In this document: positions 47,611 to 56,783 of the stretch, one piece after another
How the letters are laid out: each line of letters begins with the position of its first letter
Numbering within the stretch: position 1 is the stretch's first letter
NCBI GenBank assembly: GCA_022575985.1
Contig: JAKSXM010000007.1
Span: 10,294,501 to 10,358,500, forward strand
Direction: 5' to 3'
Source of the DNA: Anagrus nilaparvatae
Taxonomy: Eukaryota; Arthropoda; Insecta; Hymenoptera; Mymaridae
DNA: 64,000 nt
Translations under genes and position numbers: made by a program
Notes under the pieces: model-generated
Database searches by the model: none
The model's input: the letters and a program-made list of their open reading frames with translations, nothing else
What the model was told of the DNA's origin: nothing

Positions 47611-48034
47611 ACTGTAAAAAGTAACTTTCTTAGATTAACGAAAAAAATAGTATATTATTGAAAAATTAGTAAATTTTCGAAAAAATTTCTAAATATTCGA
47701 AAAGAATCGTAAATTTACTAAATTTAGTACATTAATTAAAAATTCGAGAATTCTCGATTTTTATTTGTGAATTTACGAAAAAAGTTGAAAATTCACAATT
47801 ATTTTTCGTAAATTTACAACTATTTTTTGTAAATTTCCGAAAAAAAATTGTAAATTATCAATTTTTTTTACGAAGTTACAAAAAAAATAAAGAATACTCG
47901 AAATTTTTGTTAATATACTAAATTTAGTAAATTTACGATTTTTTTCGAATATTTACAAATTTTTTCGAAAATTTACTAATTTTTCCAAAATATATTATTT
48001 TTTTTGTTAATCTAAGGAAGTTACTTTTTACAGT
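47611..48034. mobile_element. 424-bp R2 foldback, ACTGTAAAAAGTAAC ends
   Basis: Begins ACTGTAAAAAGTAACTTTCT and ends AGTTACTTTTTACAGT. The interior is built of AAATTTACTAAATTTAGTA, TTCGAAAA and TCGAGAATTCTCGA words arranged as inverted repeats. Noncoding. The best preserved of the R2 family here (others at 52371-52721, 10200-10445 and 55690-55865). Confidence 0.75.
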
Positions 48035-48409
48035 ACAAAATTGAAATTATTCTAAGTCACAGTTGACCCTCCTTCCTGAAATCGAAAAAATTGGTCTCCC
48101 TTTTTTTCGTAAATTAAAAATCTGCTTAATAAATTTAACAGAAAATACATTGTTAGTGAGTAACTTTATATATATTAGTCCTCAGGTATACTTTTGAATC
48201 AGAAATTTCCCTGGAATTTTATTATGATTCTATGAATATTTTTGTTTTGAAAATTTTTCTTCTACCTTTAAAAAGGAGGATAAACATGTAGTCAAAAATC
48301 AGCTAATACAATTAAAAAAAACGCTGCCAAGTGATTGGCACTATGGTTCCTCATTAACAATAACAAAATGTTCTTAATGTTCTATTTAATCTAATAAAAA
48401 TGATAATTC

Positions 48410-50100
48410 TAGATATTAGTACTTTCATGGAAAAAAATTAAATACTACGTCCCAAAAGAAAAAAGATATTGCTATTTCTTTAATTTTTTTATGCAAAAAA
48501 TTTTGAGAGAAAAATTATCAAAAAATTAAGTTTCAGTACCAAAATATTGACTAAAAAGTATACTTCTAAAACTAGTACTCCCACAGAAAAAAATGAGGTA
48601 CTACTTTCAAAAAGCAAAAAAATATTGCTGTTTTTTTTATTTTTTTAACCCTCCGTGTGTCCACTTATTTTTTACCTACGCGCTGTGTCCACTATGACGA
48701 TTTCGGTTGGGTCATTTTTTATGTATTTAAAAAATAATTTTTGGCCAAAATTTTTTTTTTAGGTTTTAGATAAACATTTCAACTTAAGAAAAAAAAAGTA
48801 TTTTGGCCAAAATGTCCGCTCAGTTTTGCGTAAAAAAATCCGGAACAGTCGTAAACGGGCATTTTTTCAAATTTTGGGCGAAAATTCATATCTCGGACCC
48901 TAATTGATATTAAGGGAAAATATTCTAGGGATTTAAGGTTCATATATATATCTTCAAAAAAAACTGGCCCAGGTTTGGCTCCGTTCCAAAAACCTTAATT
49001 ATTTCGCAATATGAAAATTGGCCTTTTTTCGGTTTTCAAAAATTACAAAAATTGAAGGTTTTCTTGGCTAAACGGCCACTTAGGAGCATTTTATGGTCAA
49101 AAAAGTTATTTGTAGCTAAAGCTTAACATTTTTATGAGTTAAAAAAAAAATTGGTCCAAAAAAATTAAGGTAATTGTCCGATTATGAAAAAATCACTTAT
49201 TTTTCTCTTCCAGATCCTGTTCCAGACAATTACCTGAATTTTTTTGGACCAATTTTTTTTTTTAACTCATAAAAATGTTAAACTTTAGCTACAAATAACT
49301 TTTTTGGCCATTAAATGCCCCTAAGTGGCCGTTTAGCCAAGAAAACCTTCAATTTTTGTAAATCCAGAAGTGGAAAAAAAACTCACGCGCTGTGTCCACT
49401 ATGACGATTTTGGCATCGGTCCAACTTGGCACCCACGGCACGACTAAATGGCTAAACGAAAACTAACGCGACTTGCCAGGTGTTCCTAAAATGGTTCAAA
49501 GTTTTTTTAGGAGGGGTCACCAACCATCGCCCATTGTGCATGTCTGAGATCCAGACATGTCGAAAAAAGTAGGATGACGAAATCGTCATAGTGGACACAC
49601 GGAGGGTTAAGCAAAAAGTTTTGAGAAAAAAAAGTTCAAAAAATTAAGTGTCAGATTGGAGATATCGAGTAATAACGATATTTTCAGATATTGGCACTTT
49701 CATAAGCAAAACTTAGGTACTATATCCAAAAAGAAAAAAAATATTGCAGTTTTTTTTATTTTTATTTTTTTTAAATGTTGAGAACAAAAATTTTGAAAAA
49801 ATTAAGTATCAGGTCCAAAAAATTATTATAAACGATATTTCTAAAACTAGTACTTCCACAGAAATAAATTAAGTACTGCGTCCGTAAAGAAAAAAAAAAT
49901 TGGTATTTTTTGTATTTTTTGGTGAAAAAAATTTTCAAAAAATTAGTTATCAGATTCGAGATATCGAGTAAAAATCGTACTTTCAAATATAAGTACTTTC
50001 GTGGAAATAAATGAGGTATTACATCCAAATTAAAAAAAAAAAAGTACCTCGAGCTTTTTTGGTGAAAAAAATTTTGAAAAAAAAATTAGGTCTTAATGTC
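48410..50100 (+). repeat. ~150-bp AT-rich tandem array, interrupted
   Basis: Units share the order ACTAGTACT or AAGTACTTTC, CATGGAAA or CACAGAAA, AAATGAGGTACTA, CGTCC-AAAAGAAAAA, ATATTGC(A/T)GTTTTTTTTA, TTTTGA.AAAAATT, AAAAAATTAAGT(A/T)TCAG. Landmarks at 48423, 48570, 49690, 49845 and 49996 give a spacing of 147-155. The array is split at 48645-49610 by a TTAA-flanked element and ends at a CATA/CA microsatellite. Confidence 0.7.
48645..49610. mobile_element. piggyBac-like MITE, TTAA target duplication
   Basis: TTAA at 48645-48648 and at 49607-49610 flanks terminal inverted repeats CCCTCCGTGTGTCCAC and GTGGACACACGGAGGG. TTAA targets and CCC ends are hallmarks of piggyBac-type elements. Subterminal words CGCTGTGTCCACTATGACGA occur near both ends, and the interior is itself a long inverted repeat (TTGAAGGTTTTCTTGGCTAA / TTAGCCAAGAAAACCTTCAA). 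No transposase ORF, so mobilisation would be in trans. Removing it restores a tandem-array unit, with TTTTTTTAA joined to GCAAAAAGTTTTGAG. Confidence 0.85.
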
Positions 50101-50134
50101 GTGTTGGCTGTGAAATATCACCGGTTACAGTGCG

Positions 50135-50150
50135 ACATACATACATACAT

Positions 50151-50187
<37 letters not shown>

Positions 50188-50188
50188 G
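50135..50188 (+). repeat. (CATA)n(CA)n microsatellite
   Basis: About eight CATA tetranucleotides followed by about ten CA dinucleotides. ORFs on both strands that cross it are artefacts. Confidence 0.95.
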
Positions 50189-50204
50189 ACTTTTTTTAAA
50201 AACC

Positions 50205-50580
50205 GGTTTTTTAGCTTCCTGAGGTCTTAAAACGTGCTTATATGCCAAAATATGGAAAATCAAAATTTCACCTATCACAAAGGTTCCTCTATGAGGAACC
50301 AATTATGACTTATAATGACTTATTAGCTGAAATAAGCGAAAAATTTTGAAAAATATTTTGCATGAAATCGTAAAGCCAAGTAAATTTTCGATTTAAAACC
50401 GATCCAACCCGACATGAAAAAATTCAAGACCACACACCCCTGTAGTAAATAACCAATGTAGGTAATGAAGCAATAGTATATTACGGTCCTAATAGGCCAG
50501 AAAAATAAAGAATGGCCCAAATCGCACGTAAATTACCTTCCGAGGCAAAGCCAAGGATGGTAAACTGCGATTTGGGTTTA
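50205..50580 (+). repeat. interspersed repeat R3, uninterrupted copy
   Basis: This contains the R3 blocks seen at 20380-20543 and 21966-22015, plus extra sequence at 50311-50490. The blocks are TTAAAACGTGCTTATATGCC, TTTCACCTATCACAAAGGTT, CCTCTATGAGGAACC, AATGGCCCAAATCGCACGTA, TTACCTTCCGAGG and GATGGTAAACTGCGATTTGG. Its TTACCTTCCGAGG stretch gives the empty site for the palindrome at 20544-21965. Confidence 0.65.
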
Positions 50581-52182
50581 TAGAACTTATTTAAAATTTT
50601 TACGTCCAGTTCGGTTATAAATTTTTTTTTTTACTATATTTATTTTGATAATACCATGAAATATTAGGATTCACATCATTGAATGAAAAACAATAATTAA
50701 TAACGACACGTTAATTTACTTAGTATTTCAAAAAAATTCATCATTTTCTGTTACTGAATCACTGGATATTTAATTAAAATACCAAATATGAAAAAATTTA
50801 ACTCCTAGTTAATATTAATTTTTATCATTCTCGAAAAATCAATCAATTACAATTTTCTCGGTACTGTAAATGGTACATAGTCAAATTAACTTAAAATATT
50901 AGTTTGATTCGTAAAAATTTAAAGTTGAAAGTAAGATATGATAGGTTTTAATAAATTATTGAAACATGGTTACTAAATATTTATTTACTAAATATCCAAA
51001 AGACTAATTCCAAAGTAAACTCCTACTCTGAAATACAGATTATTTATTTCTGACAATTCCCTGAATTTTCAAAAAAAATAATCCATCGGTGTATATTTTT
51101 ATCATAAAACTTCTCACCATATTAAAAGGAACATCAGATAAAGAGGTCAGTAAATTTTCTTGATGTAATAAACTAAATTAACGAATCCTTTGAATTTTTT
51201 TTCCAATACACCTACACACATTAAATTGATAAAATATTAAGCATTGAAGACATAAATTTTTGGCATATAAAGCGTGAAAAATAAAATGTAAAATAAGAAG
51301 AGTACAGAGCTTAACAATAACCAAAATAATTGGCATGAAATAGAAATATTGAAAATACCTACTTACAAAACTTATTTTTCTTTGCACACCTTTTCTTTAG
51401 CTATATATATAAACAGATAAGAAAATTTTCCCATTTCTTATTATATTCATCTCTCAACGGCTGATCAACTCAAGACTCTATCTACTGTTTATAATATAAG
51501 CACGTGCCTTGCGGTCATTGCTACTACTCTTTTTCTTATCAGAATTTAAAATCATCTTTAAAAATTTCTTTTTTTTTTTAATTGTCCCTAAAGCTATTGA
51601 CTTGCTTTTTATATATTATATACTTGCTAATACAGAAAATAAGTATTTTTCTTACCAGTTCAATATAAATTCTTATGCAATCTTATATAATATGCTGTTT
51701 TTCCTATGGGTAAAATCAGACAAAAAAGTTTTTCTTTTTTTAATTCTTTTTAACTTTTTAGCTAGGAGGATGCACGTTAAACTGTGAGAGGTTTACTTTT
51801 AAATACTTGATTTAAAAGATAGAAGACATCACTGGTTTATAGAATTTTTCTTTTAGATTTAATTTATTTTATATTTATACAGAAAGGTGTAGGGAATAGG
51901 ATTCTTATCAAAAAATGAAGTTTGGAATTTTTTTTAAAAAGGAAATGTAATAGTTAATAGTATATGGTGTTAAGTTACTTGTGTAATTTAATTTCTCACC
52001 CTAAATGGCAATCTTTATTTAATTATAATTTTTTTTTTAATAAAGTGGACAAGTTAACTTTGTCTTAAATTTTGCCTTATAGTACATCAATTATTGCGAT
52101 CGAGCAAAATCTAGAATTCTCGTAAATTAATTTAAGTTGAAAATTTTGCACTCACAAAATTTTCTAATAAAAAGTGAAATTT
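50581..52182. other. AT-rich noncoding DNA
   Basis: No feature supported. The ORFs at 51178 (minus) and 51509 (plus) lack motifs and are AT-driven. Confidence 0.4.
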
Positions 52183-52370
52183 GGCCAATATTGGTCTAAT
52201 TATTGGTTTAATTATTGGTTAAGGGGTCAACAAAAAATTTCTCTTCTACAATATTCGAATAGCAAGGGAAAAATGAGCTCATTTTGAAAAAAAAATTTTT
52301 ATTTTTGACCGAAAAATAAGCAAGTTATCATAATTTTAAGATTTTTTTAAAAATTGTCCAAAAATCCCTC

Positions 52371-52721
52371 ACTGTAAAAAGTAACTTTCTTAGATTCACA
52401 AAAAAAATAGAATATTTTGGAAAAATGAGTAATTTTTCGAAAAAAAACGTAAATTTACTAAATTTAGTATATTCACTAAAATTTTGAGTATTTCCGATTT
52501 TTTTTGTAAATTCACGAGAAAAATTGTTAATTTATAATTTTTTTTTCGAAAATTAACAAAAAATATTTGCTAATTTACAAATTTTTTTGTAAATTCACAA
52601 GAAAAAATCGAGAATTCTCGAATTCGTTGTTAATATACTAAATTTAGTAAATTTACGATTATTTTCGAAAATTTTCTATTTTTTTTTGTGAATTTAAGAA
52701 AGTTACTTTTTACAATACAGT
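52371..52721. mobile_element. 351-bp R2 element nested in the foldback
   Basis: Begins ACTGTAAAAAGTAACTTTCT and ends AGTTACTTTTTACAATACAGT. The interior has TAAATTTACTAAATTTAGTA and its inverse. The host arm reads AAATCCC on the left and TTTAGGGTC on the right, against AAATCCCAGTTTAGGGTC in the reverse complement of the other arm. This fixes the insertion point. Confidence 0.75.
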
Positions 52722-52937
52722 TTTAGGGTCATTATAAAATATTCTAACTTTAAATAACGATAACTCGCTTATTTGTCGGACAAAAATGAAATTTTTTTTT
52801 TTAAAACGTCAAACTTTTTTCCTGGATGTTTGAATATTTACAACAAAAAAACTTTTTATAAACAGAAATTATTTTTTTGGGCCAAAAACTACTCTAATGC
52901 ATTTACAAACTAAAGTAAGTTCTAAAGTTATTTTCTT

Positions 52938-53110
52938 GTCAGCGGCCAGAAAGCACGTATTTCCCGGCCGCTGCGCGACCGGAAAAGACGCGTTTTCTCG
53001 CCACTGACGAAGAAAAATTGTATACGACCCTTGTCCATAAATAAAGAATGAACCAAATCGCAGTTTACCAACCTCGGCTTCGCCTCGGATGTACTCCAGT
53101 CACAACACGG
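52938..53110 (+). repeat. interspersed repeats R1 and R3 (inverted) in foldback loop
   Basis: GCGGCCAGAAAGCACGTATT then CGGCCGCTGCGCGACCGG and TCTCGCCACTGACGA (R1) is followed by CAAATCGCAGTTTACCAACC then CTCGGCTTCGCCTCGG, the inverse of the R3 segment at 21966-22015. The minus-strand ORF across it is not a gene. Confidence 0.6.
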
Positions 53111-53839
53111 GATTGCGATTGATTTTTTCCCCACTAATGAGGTTTGTTCCCCTATATGTTTTTTGGGTCGCTGATCACGAATTTTGGGGTCCCGAAGTCC
53201 GTGTAAGGGCGGAACACCCTTAAATTTGCAAATTCACCCTTTTAAGGGGTATTTTAACAATATTTTTAACAGGAGTTATTAATAATAATTTAAGCAGATT
53301 ATAATAGGTTTTTTGGCTTGCTAATCACGAATTTGAGGGTCCCAAGTGTGTAAAATTGATTAAGCACCCTTAAATTTGCAAATCAACCCCCCCTCCCGTG
53401 ATTTGACTGGAGTAATGGTAATTTACGTACGATGGACCATTCTTTACTTTTCTGGACACGGGATCGTAATATACTATTTCCAAAAAAAATAATTTTTGCA
53501 TATAAAAAGTTATTTTGTTGTAAATATTCAAATAGCCAGGAAAAAATTCGACGATTTTTAAAAAAAAGTTTTTGTTTTTGTTTTTGATCGAAAAATAAGC
53601 GAGTTATCGTTATTTAAAGTTAGAATATTGTATAATGACCCTAAACTGGGATTTTTGGACAATTTTTTAAAAACTCTTAAAGTGATGATAACTTGCTTAT
53701 TTTCCGGTCAAATATAAAAATTTTTTCTTCAAAATGAGCTCATTTTTCCCTGGCTATTCGAATATTGTAGAAGAAAAATTTTTTGTTGACCCCTTAACCA
53801 ATAATTAAACCAATAATTAGACCAATATTGGCCAATATT

Positions 53840-54904
53840 GGTCCAATTATTCCACAAATTCAGAGTCTTATATCTACGAACAGAATCTTACATTAATCAA
53901 TGCCATTAAAAATCAACTCCTTGAAACTTTTTGAAAATTTTTTTGGTAAAAGTTGAAAGATCAAGGAAAAAAATGAGATCAGCCGGATGTTATTTGGATT
54001 AATCCTTGAAGTCTAGTAAAGTTTTGAAAATTGGCTAAAAACAGCTATTTTTGGACCTTTTAGAACTTGTATCTCGGCAACTCGTCCTGCGAAATGACTG
54101 AAATTTTGGCTGGCTGAGTTTTTTATTACCCCAAACCACTCCTGAAAATTTGAGCCCGATCGGAGTCATAGGTGTGCACATTTTTGTATGAGAAGTAATG
54201 GATATGACAAAAATTTTGTTGAAATTTTCGAGAAAAAAATTTTAACTGCAGTTTTGTGATCATGATTTTCGAAGAAATATTTCAGAAGAGATATACCCCA
54301 TTTAGATACAATATTTGCTTTGGCAAATATTTTAAATTTACTTTAAATTTCAGCTGATATTCTGGTAAGACAAATATTGGTGCTTTTGACATTTGGAAAA
54401 TTATTATATTTTATCTTTTCTTCTTTTCTGTATAGAAAGTTTCGCAAGGGCAAAATTTTAAATTAGAATAAAATATAATATTCATTAGGAAGTGTCTTAT
54501 TTTTTTTTCATTTTAAAAACCCGTGCCACTGAGTACTTGAAGTTTCCCATTTAAATAACATGGGAATTTTGACTAAGCTTTCTAATTTTTTAACGTGCTT
54601 CAAAAATTTTTTAAACACCAGCTAACAGATAAAAAATGTTTAGACATATAAAAATTGATCCCCAAAATTGTAGAAGTCCCAGAACAGTTTATTTTATCCA
54701 AATTAAATTTTTAAAAATCGCAATTTTCTCATTGAAAATACAATGATTTTTATTTTTTATGTATTTTAAATGGGGAAAAAATGCGATTTTTAAAAATATA
54801 TATAATAAAATAAGGATTTCTACCATTTTTGGATTTTTATATGTCTAAACATCTTTTTCTGTCTGTTATAGCTAGTGTTTAAATAGTATATTTACGACTC
54901 ACAT
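53840..54904. other. noncoding DNA, no repeat partner seen
   Basis: The composition is somewhat more mixed (for example TATCTCGGCAACTCGTCCTG near 54071, CGATCGGAGTCATAGGTGTG near 54160). It has the feel of transposon-derived sequence, but no protein motif or inverted end was found. TTTTTAAATGGGGAAAA-type words near 54760 have inverted partners near 54690. Confidence 0.35.
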
Positions 54905-55110
54905 CCAAAAAATTAAAGAATGGCCCGAATCGGACATAAATTACCTTAAATTATCATAAATGATATGATGGTAAACTGCGATTTGGGGCATTTCTTTATT
55001 TATGGACAAGGACAGTATAAAATTTTCCTGTGCCTGTGGCGATAAAAAAACACGTCTTTGCCAGACTCGCAGCGTCTGAGAAATATGTGCTTTCGGGCTA
55101 CGAACCAGAA
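54905..55110 (+). repeat. interspersed repeats R3 and R1 (inverted R1)
   Basis: GAATGGCCCGAATCGGACAT, ATGGTAAACTGCGATTTGGG, a GGACAAGGACAGTATAAAAT stretch, then a GC-rich AGACTCGCAGCGTCTGAG block like 22075-22100. Overlapping ORFs on both strands are shadows. Confidence 0.6.
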
Positions 55111-55689
55111 AAAAATTTTGAAGCATATTAAAAAATTAGAAAGTGGAAAAATCGAAATTTTTATGTTATTTAAAAGGGAAACTTCAAGTGCTCGGTGGCA
55201 CGGGTTTTTAAAATCTCGAAAAAAAATAAGAGACACTCTAATATATTTTTTACGCAGCTATACTAATTTATCCGCTTCAACAACAAACTTTGATCCAAAA
55301 ATTAGAGTCATATATATATTTCAAAATTACAGGACAGTGAAACTGGAATAAATAATTATTTTATTCATAAACCGATTAGAATTAACTATAGTTTCCGAAA
55401 AAATGGTTTTTGCATTAAAATAATATATATTAATTACAATTACTATGCAACGAAGTACTGATGTAATTATTTCCTGTATAATTATCGAATAATTATATTA
55501 TTTCAATGTTGATGTAAACTTTTGAATCTTAAAACTTTGTAATTTTTTTCTTTTAAACGCCGAGCTACACAAGCTATTTCAGCTGTAAATGGCAGCCCGA
55601 ATGTCCGGACAAAGATTTTTATAAATTTTTAGTAAGAAATGGTTTTTTAAAGGCTATCTTTTTAATATACAATTTTTATGTAATTTTAT
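55111..55689. other. AT-rich noncoding DNA
   Basis: The plus-strand frame at 55058-55351 starts in repeat sequence and has no motif. Nothing else seen. Confidence 0.4.
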
Positions 55690-55865
55690 TTTATTACCCT
55701 GTTTTAAAAAAATTAGTAAATTTAAAAAAAAAATTATAAATAAGTAAATATACGAAAAACTCGAAAATTCTTGATTTCTTTTTTGTGAATTTGCGAGAAA
55801 AGTTGTTGAAAATAGTTTTGTTTTACAACTTTTTCTCGAATTCACAAGAAAAAATTGAATTTACA
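55690..55865. repeat. R2-family fragment
   Basis: TTAGTAAATTTAAAAAAA, ATACGAAAAACTCGAAAATT and GTGAATTTGCGAGAAAAGTT with inverted partners (CTTTTTCTCGAATTCACAAG) match the texture of 47611-48034. The ACTGT ends are missing. Confidence 0.5.
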
Positions 55866-56621
55866 GGAGTAAGTTTTAATTGCTTATATTATTTTTTTTT
55901 AAAAGAATATAAATTCAACTCACGTAAATTATTTTATAATTAATTAATTTTTTCTTTGTGATTATCTACTGTATATAAATTAATGTTTTGGTTTCAAATG
56001 ACCAATTTTGAAATTGACAAAATTTTAATAGGGTTTCTGGATCCGAAAATTGTTAACTCTTTATATAAATAATCAATATCAAGAAATAGCTCTTCAAAAT
56101 TAAGGTTCCAAATATATTTGTTTTTCAGGAAATCTTTTAAGAAAACTATAAATTAGAACTATGATTTTACAAGGTTTTATCCAAGAAATAATTAAATATA
56201 AAAAGAAAAGTTAAATTTTTTGAAAAAATGAAAAATAAGACTTATTTTTCTAAAAAAATTAAAATTTTACAGCTAATTATATTCAAGTATTGATAATCTT
56301 AGCCAAAATCAAGCATTTGGTACACCATTTACTGACCCTGGTATTAGAAGGTAAAGAATTAAAACTGACAAATTTTTTAAGTTTTATAATTATCAGTTTT
56401 TATTTTAATATTTTTTGTACAAATTTAAAAATTGCAAAAAAAAAATAGGTAATCATATTTTTCTATCAATCTATTCATCATTTAAAAAAAATCCAAAATA
56501 TGTATTATAAAGAAAAAAGTAAAATTACAATTAAAACAAATTAACATAATAAATATATATTGAAAAATAATTTATTATCAATTTACTTGTAGATGTTTTA
56601 ATAGTAGTATATCATTTTTTT
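55866..56621. other. AT-rich intergenic DNA downstream of COX8
   Basis: No gene found between the R2 fragment and the COX8 polyadenylation signal. Confidence 0.45.
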
Positions 56622-56627
56622 TTTATT
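56622..56627 (-). terminator. polyadenylation signal of COX8 distal exon
   Basis: AATAAA on the minus strand, 40 bases after the stop of the distal terminal exon. A second AATAAA is at 56571-56576. Confidence 0.6.
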
Positions 56628-56666
56628 AATTAAATTTATATACTAAGTGATTAAATAACATAACTT

Positions 56667-56783
56667 TTACACTTCTCGATCTTCTCCTTTATCGGTACCA
56701 GCCCATTTTGGTATATGGTAAGTAAAATATGCTGGAACAAACATAACTCCGATAACCATAAATGCTCCGTGGCAACATATTTC
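56667..56783 (-). CDS. COX8: COX8 distal terminal exon (2b)
   Basis: The acceptor TTACAG precedes GAA at 56783. Thirty-eight codons then TAA (56669-56667). One hydrophobic span (AFMVIGVMFVPAYF) then a polar end HIPKWAGTDKGEDREV. Compared with the proximal exon it shares E-x-C-x-HGA-x-MV-x-GVM and a P-x-Y-x-T pattern. The Y(R/N)G-type end is replaced by KWAGTDKGE. Phase 0 entry from exon 1. Confidence 0.8.
   Translation of the reverse strand, partial: EICCHGAFMVIGVMFVPAYFTYHIPKWAGTDKGEDREV

Larger units (their letters stand above)
52183..53839. mobile_element. 1.66-kb foldback with nested insertions
   Basis: Outer arms TGGCCAATATTGGTCTAATT...TTGGTTAAGGGGTCAACA (left) and TGTTGACCCCTTAACCAATA...ATTAGACCAATATTGGCCA (right) continue inward through GAGCTCATTTT, ATAAGCAAGTTATC and AAATCCC/GGGATTT. 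In the left arm the sequence is split by an R2 element (52371-52721) and resumes with TTTAGGGTCATTATA, matching the intact right arm at 53625-53645. The centre holds GC-richer R1/R3 material (52938-53110) and a direct duplication of GGTC..GATCACGAATTT.GGGTCCC (53165 and 53305). Confidence 0.75.

Noticed and set aside
50011..50302. ORFs with repeated His-Thr or Val-Cys
   Set aside because: Translations of the CATA/CA microsatellite.
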